Notes under the pieces: model-generated
Told to the model about the DNA's origin: nothing
The model's input: only the letters and a program-made list of their open reading frames with translations
Databases searched by the model: none
DNA from: CAZGZU01 sp964529855
GTDB lineage: Bacteria > Patescibacteriota > Minisyncoccia > Portnoybacterales > UBA2143
Length of the DNA stretch: 26,635 bases
Assembly (NCBI GenBank): GCA_964529855.1
Contig: CAZGZU010000006.1
Coordinates: forward strand, 1 to 26,635
Direction: 5' to 3'
In this document: positions 7,147 through 14,220 of the stretch, piece after piece
Position numbering within the stretch: position 1 is the stretch's first letter
How the letters are laid out: each line of letters opens with the position of its first letter
Program-made: the position numbers and the translations under genes

Positions 7147-8055
7147 ATGTTCACTACCCTCATTCGTATTATTAAATCCGGTTGGTTAAGTTTCTGGCGC
7201 AATAAGTGGCTTTCTTCAGCAGCCATTTCCATGATGAGTTTGGCTATTTTAGGCATTACCGGCCTGGTTTTGGTCAATGTTTTGATTAATTCGCTGACGG
7301 CTAATTTGGAAGACAAGATTGACATTAGCGTCTATTTCAATTTAGATACTTCGGAAGACGATATTCTGACCACCAGAAGCGAGCTGGTTAAATTAGATGA
7401 GGTGCGCAGCGTGGAATACATTTCCACGGGAGAGGCCCTGGAAAGATTCAGGGACAAGCATCAGGAAAATGATGTCTTAATGCAGAGCTTAGCCGAACTG
7501 GAAACCAATCCTTTGGAAGCCAGTTTGAACATTAAAGCTCAACAGGCCTCTCAATATGAAACGATTGCTGCTTTTTTTGAGCAGGGTCAGTATCAGGAAA
7601 TTGTTGATAAGATAAATTATCTGGAGAATAAGGCGGTCATTACCAGATTGGCTTCCATGACCAAGGCGATTCGTCAGCTCGGCTTTGTTGTTTTATTGAT
7701 TTTGGCCGGCTTGGCTATTCTGGTTACCTTTAATACGATTCGTCTGACTATTTACAGTGCCCGCAAAGAGATTAAGATAATGAAATTGGTGGGGGCGAGC
7801 AACTGGTTTGCCCGGGGTCCGTTTATTATAGAAGGAGCTCTTTACGGAGTAATCGCCGCTCTGATTGCTTTGATTATTTTATTCCCGGCCCTCTGGTATC
7901 TCTCGCCCAAAATCACCACTTATTTGCCCGGCACTGACCTCTTCTATTTTTTCCAGTCAAACTTCCTGGGTCTTTTCCTGCTCCAGATAGGTATTGGCGT
8001 TGCCTTAGGCACTGCCAGCAGTCTCATTGCCATCCGCCGCTATCTGGAAGTTTAA
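7147..8055 (+). CDS. ftsX: Cell division protein FtsX
   Basis: Membrane partner of FtsE, 302 residues. A cytoplasmic N-terminus (MFTTLIRIIKSGWLSFWRNKW) precedes a first membrane segment at ~24-48, an extracellular domain at ~50-170 (KIDISVYFNLDTSEDDI, the region that binds hydrolase activators in other bacteria), then three more membrane segments near 177-200, 225-252 and 270-295. The sequence ARKEIKIMKLVGASNWFARGPFIIEG is the conserved FtsX/MacB cytoplasmic loop. 23 bases separate it from ftsE. Its stop codon ends exactly one base before tRNA-Gln. Confidence 0.95.
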   Translation: MFTTLIRIIKSGWLSFWRNKWLSSAAISMMSLAILGITGLVLVNVLINSLTANLEDKIDISVYFNLDTSEDDILTTRSELVKLDEVRSVEYISTGEALERFRDKHQENDVLMQSLAELETNPLEASLNIKAQQASQYETIAAFFEQGQYQEIVDKINYLENKAVITRLASMTKAIRQLGFVVLLILAGLAILVTFNTIRLTIYSARKEIKIMKLVGASNWFARGPFIIEGALYGVIAALIALIILFPALWYLSPKITTYLPGTDLFYFFQSNFLGLFLLQIGIGVALGTASSLIAIRRYLEV

Positions 8056-8129
8056 TGGGGAGTAGCCAAGCGGTAAGGCAATGGACTCTGGATCCATGAC
8101 CGCAGGTTCGAATCCTGCCTCCCCAGCCA
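8056..8129 (+). tRNA. tRNA-Gln (anticodon CTG)
   Basis: Acceptor TGGGGAG/CTCCCCA, anticodon stem ATGGA/TCCAT with loop CTCTGGA (anticodon CTG), T arm AGGTTCGAATCCT, discriminator G, encoded CCA at 8127-8129. The first base follows the TAA of ftsX with zero spacing, so the tRNA is presumably processed from the ftsX message or has a promoter inside ftsX. Confidence 0.95.
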
Positions 8130-8154
8130 TTGTTGACGGACATATTTGGAAATG

Positions 8155-8188
8155 AAAAAGACGACCCTTTAGTAGGTCGTCCTTTTTT
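8155..8188. terminator. Bidirectional Rho-independent terminator
   Basis: Stem GACGACC (8160-8166) / GGTCGTC (8175-8181) with an A-run before and CTTTTTTT after. It can stop both the ftsX/tRNA-Gln transcript and the convergent gene ending at 8206. Confidence 0.85.
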
Positions 8189-8205
8189 TGAAAAAGAGCA
8201 TTGGC

Positions 8206-8670
8206 TCAAAGAGGATGAATCTCAGTAGTTATGGAATCAGAAAAGATTCCTTTCCTCCGGGTCGTCTTGGCAAATATACCCCTGCCCTGAAGGGCGAATA
8301 TCTCAGCCGGTTTGGAGGCGATACTTTTATGAGTGTCTCCTAAGATTTTGTTTATTAAAACATCGCGAGCCAAACCAGGCGATTCTTCAGCGAGGGCCGT
8401 CAGTGGATTTTTGCTTTGGGGAATCCATCTGTCATTGAGCCAAGGATAACCATTATATAGAGGAAGAGCATCAGTTCTTGTTGGCAACATTGTCTTTGCC
8501 TCCTTTCTTTTTTTCCTGCCTTCTTTATTCTCAAGATGTTTTCCATATATCCTTGCTCCAATAATTGCTGGGATGCCGGCTATAAATACTGGCGCTGCTA
8601 CAGTGGATAGTCCTGCGAGACAGAAACCTACCCCAGCTATGGTAATAACATCCGCTTTTATATTGGCCAT
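8206..8670 (-). CDS. Unknown membrane-anchored protein, 154 aa
   Basis: Not recognised. The N-terminus (residues ~7-42) is hydrophobic and rich in Gly/Ala (VGFCLAGLSTVAAPVFIAGIP), enough for one long or two short membrane segments, and is followed by a highly basic stretch (GKHLENKEGRKKRKEAK, ~43-59) and a soluble, apparently mixed C-terminal part with YPWLNDRWIPQSKNP near 75-89. The gene has a strong ribosome site (GGGAGGTGAT) 4 bases before its ATG and a good promoter (8720-8748), unlike the neighbouring core genes. It converges on tRNA-Gln and is divergent from the secreted protein at 8901. Likely accessory; I infer no function. Confidence 0.75.
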   Translation of the reverse strand: MANIKADVITIAGVGFCLAGLSTVAAPVFIAGIPAIIGARIYGKHLENKEGRKKRKEAKTMLPTRTDALPLYNGYPWLNDRWIPQSKNPLTALAEESPGLARDVLINKILGDTHKSIASKPAEIFALQGRGIFAKTTRRKGIFSDSITTEIHPL

Positions 8671-8719
8671 TTTATCACCTCCCTTTTGGGCTTTTCATTT
8701 AAATGAGCTGTCTGATTTC

Positions 8720-8748
8720 ATTGTAGATGATTATTCCTGTTTAGTCAA
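8720..8748 (-). promoter_or_regulatory. Sigma-70-type promoter for the 8206-8670 gene
   Basis: On the minus strand TTGACT (8748-8743), a 17-base spacer, then TACAAT (8725-8720), five of six matches in each box. It lies 50 bases before the start codon. The CATTTAAATG palindrome sits in the leader. Confidence 0.7.
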
Positions 8749-8806
8749 GGGGAAATGCGGAAGTAAGTTTTTTCGGATTGTCTGGCCGGGGGAATGTCAT
8801 TCTGAC

Positions 8807-8835
8807 TTGACAAGAACAACAAAATTCCTTATCTT
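8807..8835 (+). promoter_or_regulatory. Promoter for the secreted beta-barrel-like gene
   Basis: Perfect -35 TTGACA (8807-8812), 17-base spacer, and a weak -10 TATCTT (8830-8835). It would give a ~58-base A/T-rich leader ending in the strong AGGAGGGAG ribosome site. With the minus-strand promoter at 8720-8748 it makes a divergent pair. Confidence 0.55.
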
Positions 8836-8900
8836 TATCATAATTTATAAGTTATTTGGAAAATTAAATAAAAGCTTTTTACAGAAAAGGAGGGAGAGTG

Positions 8901-9665
8901 ATGAAAAAGAATATAATTGTTATTGGCCTGCTGATAACTTGTTGTTTGTTTGTAGCAAGCATAGCGCAGGCAGCCGGAAAGGACGGTTTAAAGGGTTTTG
9001 AAATAGGAGTAGCTTTTGACTTTAAAAAAGTAGTCCCTAAACAAGAAATAATCCCTGAAGAAGTCAGACGAGAAGCAGCAAATCCTTCTATTGTCAATCC
9101 CCATTCTGGACACTATTTTGACAAAGATACAATTGGCACATATGACCCCTATGACAAATTCAGCTTTTGCGACCTAGGGATATTTGTAAAGTATACTGTT
9201 CCCCTGGATTTTTTCATTAAACCCTATTTGAGGACAGAGATACTTTACCCGTTAGACGCTTCTACTCATAAAGGCAGTTATGGAGAGGGTTATACTTATG
9301 CGAAGGTATTAGGCGGCGGAGTAGATTATGTCCGGTATGTTTATGGAATTGAATACAGCTACAAATATTGGATGCAACCAGAGATAGGACTAATCTATAT
9401 CAAAGAGGGATCTTTTTCTCTTTCTGTTGGGGTAGGTTTTCAGGCACTCAAATTGACTTATAAGAAAGGAATTGAGGCCTGGGGGAAGCCGGACGATTAC
9501 GAAGTTTTGGCATCCAGTGAGTATACCCTTTATAACTACAAGGCGACTTTCACAAAGTTTATTGATAAGGAGTCTACATTTTCAATAGGGCCGATTATTA
9601 CGCGCACGGCTGGTGATAAAATAGCCGGTTGGGGTCTGGGTTTCTCTTTTCAAGCACTATTTTAG
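8901..9665 (+). CDS. Secreted protein with outer-membrane beta-barrel character
   Basis: 254 residues starting at ATG 8901 (an upstream GTG is also in frame, but ATG has better spacing from AGGAGGGAG). Residues 1-24 form a classical signal peptide: MKK, a hydrophobic core and an AQA|AG cleavage site. The rest is rich in Tyr/Phe/Gly and in alternating hydrophobic strands (GFEIGVAFDF, DLGIFVKYTV, GGGVDYVRYVYGIEYSYKY, SLSVGVGFQALKLTY), with no membrane helix, and ends GLGFSFQALF: a C-terminal Phe with alternating aromatics, like the BAM-recognised beta-signal of Gram-negative outer membrane proteins. CPR cells are thought to lack a conventional outer membrane, so this is unexpected. It could instead be a secreted beta-sandwich. 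Own promoter and terminator; probably acquired. Family not identified. Confidence 0.8.
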   Translation: MKKNIIVIGLLITCCLFVASIAQAAGKDGLKGFEIGVAFDFKKVVPKQEIIPEEVRREAANPSIVNPHSGHYFDKDTIGTYDPYDKFSFCDLGIFVKYTVPLDFFIKPYLRTEILYPLDASTHKGSYGEGYTYAKVLGGGVDYVRYVYGIEYSYKYWMQPEIGLIYIKEGSFSLSVGVGFQALKLTYKKGIEAWGKPDDYEVLASSEYTLYNYKATFTKFIDKESTFSIGPIITRTAGDKIAGWGLGFSFQALF

Positions 9666-9725
9666 CGTTTTATTGTAGCCGAGAATGTTTATCTCTGTCT
9701 GGTTTTCTAAGTAATTTCATTTACT

Positions 9726-9772
9726 AAGGGGATAGGAAAAATTAAGATAATTCCTGTCCCTTTTATTTTTTA
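9726..9772 (+). terminator. Rho-independent terminator after the secreted-protein gene
   Basis: A 10-bp stem GGGATAGGAA (9729-9738) / TTCCTGTCCC (9751-9760) with one G-U pair and a 12-base loop, followed by TTTTATTTTTT. Confidence 0.85.
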
Positions 9773-9800
9773 AATTATCTTTTGGTAATCTATTAACCAA

Positions 9801-9829
9801 CCAAAAACAGGGCTAGGCCCTGTTTTTGG
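9801..9829 (-). terminator. Rho-independent terminator of the RRM gene
   Basis: Perfect 13-bp stem CCAAAAACAGGGC / GCCCTGTTTTTGG with loop TAG. On the minus strand the T-run lies in the 3' arm. It is 19 bases past the RRM gene stop and could act in both directions. Confidence 0.85.
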
Positions 9830-9847
9830 TTTTGAATGGTAAATGTT

Positions 9848-10153
9848 TTACCAGTTCTTTTGGCGGTTGTCGCGATTGAAGCCACCTTGTCCACGCGGAC
9901 GTTCTTCCATGGGACGAGCTTCATTGACCTTAATGGTCCGACCATCAAGTTCTTTGCCATCCCACATTTCCATAGCTTTCTTGGCTTCTTCTTCAGAAGA
10001 CATTTCCACAAAGCCGAAACCTTTGGAACGACCGGACATTTTATCAGTGATAATTATCGCTGATTCAACTTTACCGGCCTTGGCAAAGGCCTCTTTGAGT
10101 CCGTCTTCTGTGGTGTCGTAAGACAAACCACCAACATATAATTTTTTAGCCAT
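9848..10153 (-). CDS. RRM-domain RNA-binding protein
   Basis: A 101-residue protein with one RNA recognition motif: RNP2 LYVGGL (residues 5-10) and RNP1 KGFGFVEM (44-51), carrying the aromatic residues that stack on RNA bases. A short tail rich in Arg, Gly and Asn (RPMEERPRGQGGFNRDNRQKNW) follows, as in the small RRM proteins of cyanobacteria and other bacteria that respond to cold or act as RNA chaperones. Start supported by AAGGAAG 7 bases upstream. A ~180-base leader with internal dyads and a strong promoter lie upstream, and a perfect terminator closes the unit, so it is monocistronic and probably highly expressed. RNA targets cannot be told from sequence. Confidence 0.93.
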   Translation of the reverse strand: MAKKLYVGGLSYDTTEDGLKEAFAKAGKVESAIIITDKMSGRSKGFGFVEMSSEEEAKKAMEMWDGKELDGRTIKVNEARPMEERPRGQGGFNRDNRQKNW

Positions 10154-10332
10154 ATACTTCCTTATATGAATTCACTAGACCTCTTAGATAATAAGGGCCT
10201 ACTTTGATTGTAAGCCGACCTTTTCTCTAGGTTTTTCTTTCTAAGATAAATATCTTTTTGACTTACACTGCCCGACACTTGAGTCGGCTAAAATTCGTAT
10301 AAGGAAAGAGAAAACTTATTGAGAAAACTTAC
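10154..10332 (-). promoter_or_regulatory. Long structured 5' leader of the RRM gene
   Basis: About 180 bases between the predicted start and the ATG. AGCCGAC (10213-10219) pairs with GTCGGCT (10283-10289), enclosing a U-rich loop that includes an AAGATA/TATCTT dyad (10243-10256). Long structured leaders are a feature of cold-shock and autoregulated RNA-binding protein genes; that role here is inference. Confidence 0.4.
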
Positions 10333-10338
10333 TCTTTA

Positions 10339-10367
10339 ATGATAAGATGTTATAATAGAAAAGTCAA
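10339..10367 (-). promoter_or_regulatory. Promoter of the RRM gene
   Basis: On the minus strand TTGACT (10367-10362), 17-base spacer, TATCAT (10344-10339). The plus-strand -10 TATAAT at 10351-10356 lies inside this spacer, so the two promoters should compete. Confidence 0.65.
10351..10356 (+). promoter_or_regulatory. -10 box for the mscS-like gene
   Basis: Perfect TATAAT with a weak -35 region (CTTACT, 17 bases upstream). It would give a ~75-base leader to the channel gene at 10438. Confidence 0.5.
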
Positions 10368-10437
10368 TGGGTTGGCTGATTCTGTGGACAGGAAAATTTT
10401 TGGATGATACAATTAGGATTACAGTTATTATAAAAAT

Positions 10438-10968
10438 ATGCAGTCGTTTATTATTGATATTATTAAGGCCTATGGGCCAGAGATTGTCTGGATTGTTTTG
10501 ATATTCTTTTTAGGCAGAATTGTTTTGAAGCGGATTGTCAGGCGAGCTGTCAGATTGGCGGCTGACCGGGATGGCGAGAGTAAATCAAAATTGGAGAAAA
10601 GAACCAAGACCCTGGGCAGCATTATTATTACCACCGGCAATATCATTATCTACATCATCGTCCTCTTGATGATTTTGAATCTTTTTGGCGTTAATATCGC
10701 GCCCATTTTAGCTGGAGTGGGCATTATCGGTCTGGCCGTTGGTTTTGGGGCGCAGAGTTTGGTCAAAGATTTCGTTTCCGGTCTGTTTATTCTGATTGAG
10801 AATCAGTATAATATCGGTGATAAGGTGAAAATCGGCACTTTAGAGGGTCGGGTTATTAAGATTACCATGCGTTCAACTATTCTGCGGGACGAAGAAGGCA
10901 AAACCCTTTATTTATCAAACGGCTCGGTCAATAATGTGATTAATTTTTCGCAGGGTCGTCGTAAGTAA
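10438..10968 (+). CDS. Small MscS-family mechanosensitive channel
   Basis: 176 residues. Membrane segments near 12-33, 60-82 and 87-110; the third is the Gly/Ala-rich pore helix (GVGIIGLAVGFGAQSLVKDFVSGLFILIENQYNIGDKVKI), the MscS hallmark. The beta domain starts at ~122 (NIGDKVKIGTLEGRVIKITMRSTILRDEEGKTLYLSNGSV) and the protein ends soon after, so the C-terminal alpha/beta vestibule of E. coli MscS (286 aa) is missing. Such short forms exist in the family. Expected role: pressure release during osmotic downshock. No ribosome site is obvious. Followed by a terminator at 10997-11018. Confidence 0.92.
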   Translation: MQSFIIDIIKAYGPEIVWIVLIFFLGRIVLKRIVRRAVRLAADRDGESKSKLEKRTKTLGSIIITTGNIIIYIIVLLMILNLFGVNIAPILAGVGIIGLAVGFGAQSLVKDFVSGLFILIENQYNIGDKVKIGTLEGRVIKITMRSTILRDEEGKTLYLSNGSVNNVINFSQGRRK

Positions 10969-10996
10969 ACAAAGGTAGTTCAACCTGTCAGGAAAT

Positions 10997-11018
10997 AACC
11001 GCTTCAGGCGGTTTTTTG
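10997..11018 (+). terminator. Rho-independent terminator after the mscS-like gene
   Basis: Stem AACCGC/GCGGTT with loop TTCAG followed by TTTTTG. It separates the channel gene from the hydrolase. Confidence 0.8.
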
Positions 11019-11048
11019 TTGCTGTGGACGCCAGGTCTTTTTGATGAT

Positions 11049-11939
11049 ATGATGGGGTATATGAGAACATCTTTACAGAGAATTTACACCAAGGATAATT
11101 TAGAATTGCACGGCCTTTTGTATCAGCCGGACAGGAAAAATAAGAGTGTTTTGGCTTTTGTTCATGGAATGGGAGGCAATTTTTACGAGAATAAGTTTTT
11201 AGACAGTTTAGCCAAAGATTTGACTGATAATAATATTGCTTTTTGTCCTTTTAATAACAGGGGCAATTCCTTTATGACTGATTTTTTGAAAAAGACCAAA
11301 AAAGGCATCGGTTTTGTGACAATCGGCGATGCCTATGAGAGATTTGAAGATTGTCTTTTAGACATCAAAGCCCAGATAGATTTTTTAGAAAGACAAGGCT
11401 TTAGCAACATCCATCTTTCGGGTCATAGTTTAGGCGCCCCAAAGATTGCTTATTATGCGGCAGAAACCAGGGATAAAAGAATCAAATCCTTAATCTTTAT
11501 TTCGCCGTCTGATATGCTTGGTTCAGTCAGGGAAGAGCCAAAGAGATTTAAAGAAGACATAGCTGTTGCCCGGAGAATGATTAAACAGAAAAAGGGCAAT
11601 CAATTGATGCCTAGAAGAGTATGGGACGAGTATCCAATAACAGCCAATACTTATTTAAGTATTTTTGGAGATGAGTCCAAGGCAGGTGTTTTTAATTTCT
11701 ACAATCCCGAATACGGTTTCAAGACCTTGTCTCAAATTGACTGTCCCATATTTACGGCTATGGGCAGAAAAGATGATTGTTTGCTTATGCCCATCGAGAA
11801 GATGATGAGGACTATAAAAGAAAAGGCAAAAGCCAGTCCAAGATGCGAGTATCAGATTATTGGTCAGGCCCCGCATACTTACAGAGGATTTGAAGGACAA
11901 TTAACCAAAGCTGTTTTGGGATGGATAAAGAGTTTTTAA
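11049..11939 (+). CDS. Alpha/beta hydrolase
   Basis: About 296 residues from ATG 11049; ATGs at 11052 and 11061 are also possible, and an upstream in-frame TTG (11016) lies in the terminator tail and is rejected. Alpha/beta-hydrolase fold with oxyanion-type HGMGGNFYEN near residue 38, nucleophile elbow GHSLG (125-129, Ser127), acid in AMGRKDDCLL (~240) and catalytic His in QAPHTYRGFEG (~281). The N-terminus (LQRIYTKDNLELHGLLYQPD) resembles serine aminopeptidase S33/esterase-like proteins. Cytoplasmic; no signal peptide. Substrate unknown. A cupin sugar isomerase begins 25 bases downstream, so it may be the first gene of the glycan cluster. Confidence 0.88.
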   Translation: MMGYMRTSLQRIYTKDNLELHGLLYQPDRKNKSVLAFVHGMGGNFYENKFLDSLAKDLTDNNIAFCPFNNRGNSFMTDFLKKTKKGIGFVTIGDAYERFEDCLLDIKAQIDFLERQGFSNIHLSGHSLGAPKIAYYAAETRDKRIKSLIFISPSDMLGSVREEPKRFKEDIAVARRMIKQKKGNQLMPRRVWDEYPITANTYLSIFGDESKAGVFNFYNPEYGFKTLSQIDCPIFTAMGRKDDCLLMPIEKMMRTIKEKAKASPRCEYQIIGQAPHTYRGFEGQLTKAVLGWIKSF

Positions 11940-11964
11940 AAAATCAATAGACCAAAATTAAGAC

Positions 11965-12303
11965 ATGAAAAAATATACGGAAAAAAGGCCTTGGGGAAAG
12001 TTTGAACAGTTTTGTTTAAATGAAGTCTGCACGGTCAAACTCCACTATATTGAGCCGGGCGAAATGTGGAGTTTACAATATCATCAGAAAAGGGATGAGT
12101 TTTTAAAGATTATTCAGGGACAGGCCAAAGTAACAATTGGCGATAAAGTCACTCAAGCCAAGGAAGGCGATGAGTTTTTTGTTACCAGAAAAACCAGACA
12201 TCGGGTGGAAGCAGGTTCGGAACCGGTTAAAGTATTGGAGATTTCCTTTGGCCAGTTTGAAGAAGGAGACGAGGTTAGATTAGAGGATAAGTATGGGAGA
12301 TAG
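11965..12303 (+). CDS. Cupin, mannose-6-phosphate isomerase type II-like
   Basis: A 112-residue single cupin domain. The N-terminal EKRPWGKFEQF is the signature of the C-terminal isomerase half of type II phosphomannose isomerase/GDP-mannose pyrophosphorylase, and QYHQKRDEFLKIIQGQAKVTIGD and the later TRKTRHRVEAG carry metal-ligand positions (His-Gln-x-x-Glu-type and a second His). Stand-alone forms of this domain are common in CPR genomes. Expected reaction: interconversion of fructose-6-P and mannose-6-P, supplying mannose for surface glycans, which fits the glycosyltransferases that follow. Glycosyltransferase ATG is 4 bases past the stop. Substrate specificity is inferred. Confidence 0.85.
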   Translation: MKKYTEKRPWGKFEQFCLNEVCTVKLHYIEPGEMWSLQYHQKRDEFLKIIQGQAKVTIGDKVTQAKEGDEFFVTRKTRHRVEAGSEPVKVLEISFGQFEEGDEVRLEDKYGR

Positions 12304-12307
12304 ATAA

Positions 12308-13690
12308 ATGGTTCAAGATATTTGTTTTATTCATTATGGGATTGGCTGGAAAGACGGGATTAATATGGTGCTCTGGACTTTAGTCAATGAGCTGGTCCGG
12401 CAAAGGCCTGATTTGAAGCTTGGTTTTTTAGGGGGCGAAATAAAAGAGGAGATTTTGAAAAAAGCCGTTTATCAGACAATCCCCGAACTTTTGCCCGGGA
12501 AAAGACCCCAAAACAAGAAACAGCTGGAGGAAGAAGCGCTGGTTATTGCCAGGAAAATTGCCGAGGCAACCAAAGGAGTTAAGGTAATTGTTATTGAAAA
12601 TCCTTTAATCGGCGATTATCATCTGGCCGCTATGCTGGGATTTTCCATTTACGCCCGTCAATACAAGCCGTCAACAACCAAATTATTTTTCAGAATTCAT
12701 GATTTATTTACCGATACCCCCGGCTATGCTGAAAAGCTTAGAAAGTTCTTTTCGCCGGAAGAAATTAAGACGATTGTGCAGGGGGAGGGAGTTGACGGTT
12801 TTTTAATTATCAATCAGCTCCTTAAATCAAGATTGGTCAAAGAAGGCATTGCTTCGGAAAAGATTTTTTATTTGCCCAATGGGATTGATTCAGTTTTGTT
12901 TAGCCAGGAGCTGAGCAAGCCGGAAAAAGAATTGATTTTTCAGGATTTGGGTTTAGGCAAGCAATCTGTTGAAAAAACCAGGATTTTGCTTTATCCGGTC
13001 AGAGTAGTACCCAGGAAGAACATTGAGGAAGCGATTTTATTGACTTATTTCATCCGTCAGATTACCAAAGCCAACTATACCCTGGTTGTGGCAGGCAAGA
13101 TTGATAAAGGCGACGTTTTAAGCGAGGGATATTATCGGATTCTGGAGGAATTGGTTGACTTGGCCGGTTTGCCAGTGGTTTTTACCAAAACTGCCTGGCC
13201 TTTTGAAAGACAATACGATAAACAGGGAAAAGTAGAAAAGTTTAGTATCGGTGATTTATATCAGTCAGCCCAGGCGATTGTGATGACCAGTTTGAGAGAA
13301 GGTTTTGGTTATCCCTTTCTGGAATGCTGGTTTGTCAAAAAAATGATTATTGGCCGTCGGATTGAAAGCGTGCTCGGCGATTTTGAGAAGAGCGGCCTCA
13401 AATTCTCCTGGCTTTATGATAATTTTTTGATTGAGCCGACTAAATCAGCTGTTCCGGAAAAAGAAGCCAGTTTTGACAGAGCCAAAAAAGTAATCAAAAT
13501 TTTTAAAGAAGCCAAATTAAAAGAACAGATATTAGAGTTGAACAGAGCAATTATTATGGAACAGCTCAGCATGCTTGAGGATAAAGATAAGTGCCAAAGA
13601 ATTATTGAACTTAATCTAAAAACAGCCAAAGAGGTTTATCAGATATCAGTCATTGCCAGGCGTTTTTTGAAAATAATCGGTTTGGCTTGA
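12308..13690 (+). CDS. GT-B glycosyltransferase (GT4-like)
   Basis: 460 residues with a two-lobed GT-B layout. The N-terminal lobe shows GIGWKDGINMVLWTLVNEL (Gly-rich acceptor loop); the C-terminal lobe shows LYPVRVVPRKNIEEAI near 234-249 (the conserved R..K region) and TSLREGFGYPFLECWFVKK near 330, matching the E-x7-E nucleotide-sugar motif of GT4. A tail of ~80 residues after this is helical. No membrane segment. The donor is unknown; mannose is plausible given the preceding isomerase. Stop is UGA, one of several showing UGA is not recoded. Confidence 0.88.
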   Translation: MVQDICFIHYGIGWKDGINMVLWTLVNELVRQRPDLKLGFLGGEIKEEILKKAVYQTIPELLPGKRPQNKKQLEEEALVIARKIAEATKGVKVIVIENPLIGDYHLAAMLGFSIYARQYKPSTTKLFFRIHDLFTDTPGYAEKLRKFFSPEEIKTIVQGEGVDGFLIINQLLKSRLVKEGIASEKIFYLPNGIDSVLFSQELSKPEKELIFQDLGLGKQSVEKTRILLYPVRVVPRKNIEEAILLTYFIRQITKANYTLVVAGKIDKGDVLSEGYYRILEELVDLAGLPVVFTKTAWPFERQYDKQGKVEKFSIGDLYQSAQAIVMTSLREGFGYPFLECWFVKKMIIGRRIESVLGDFEKSGLKFSWLYDNFLIEPTKSAVPEKEASFDRAKKVIKIFKEAKLKEQILELNRAIIMEQLSMLEDKDKCQRIIELNLKTAKEVYQISVIARRFLKIIGLA

Positions 13691-13695
13691 TAAAG

Positions 13696-14214
13696 ATGAA
13701 AAAATTTATTTCAATTATTATTGTTTTAGCGGTGGTCGGGGCGGGCTTTTATTTCCTTTCCAAACTTTTTCAAGGCGAGGAAATTGACAAAGTGGATTTT
13801 GAGGCCTCGCCTTTGGATTTTAGCGTTTCTCCTCAACAAGAGGAAGAAGAGCCGGCTGTTCCGAATACGGAGAAAATAACATTTGACCGGCTCCAGGCAG
13901 AAATTCTTCAGCAGGGAACCGGCCAGACAGCCGAGAACGGTGACCAGCTAACTGTTCATTACGCCGGCTTTTTGGAAGACGGCACTAAATTTGATTCCAG
14001 TTTAGACCGCGGTCAGCCCTTTAGCTTTACTTTGGGAGCCGGTCAGGTGATTCAGGGCTGGGATTTAGGAGTGGTTGGTATGAAAGTAGGCGAGATAAGA
14101 AGATTGTATATTCCTTCGGAATTCGGTTATGGAGCAACCGGTACGCCGGGCGGTCCTATTCCGCCGAATGCCAATCTGGTATTTGAGGTTCAGCTTTTGG
14201 AAATTAGTCAATAA
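13696..14214 (+). CDS. Membrane-anchored FKBP-type peptidyl-prolyl isomerase
   Basis: 172 residues from ATG 13696; an in-frame TTG at 13687 would overlap the previous gene. Membrane anchor at residues ~5-24 (IIIVLAVVGAGFYFL), an acidic linker (QQEEEEPAVPN, ~48-58), then an FKBP domain: LTVHYAGFLEDGTKFDSSLDRG, FTLGAGQVIQGWDLGVVGMKVGE and IPSEFGYGATG...GPIPPNANLVFEVQLL, with the active-site Tyr, Phe-Asp, Val-Ile and Trp positions all present. It should act outside the membrane in folding of secreted or surface proteins. Tightly packed in the glycan cluster, 6 bases from the next gene. Confidence 0.94.
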   Translation: MKKFISIIIVLAVVGAGFYFLSKLFQGEEIDKVDFEASPLDFSVSPQQEEEEPAVPNTEKITFDRLQAEILQQGTGQTAENGDQLTVHYAGFLEDGTKFDSSLDRGQPFSFTLGAGQVIQGWDLGVVGMKVGEIRRLYIPSEFGYGATGTPGGPIPPNANLVFEVQLLEISQ

Positions 14215-14220
14215 TTTTTT

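Noticed and set aside
8100..8129. Attachment-site duplication of the tRNA-Gln 3' end
   Set aside because: No second copy of the T arm and acceptor sequence was found by eye in the window.
8573..9001. 142-aa plus-strand open frame
   Set aside because: It spans the divergent promoter region and overlaps two better genes on both sides, with no ribosome site and no coherent protein character.
9836..10121. Two plus-strand frames opposite the RRM gene
   Set aside because: Shadows; the minus-strand frame has RNP1/RNP2, a ribosome site, a promoter and a terminator.
11016..11048. TTG start for the alpha/beta hydrolase
   Set aside because: It lies in the tail of the preceding terminator; ATGs at 11049, 11052 or 11061 fit the domain start better.
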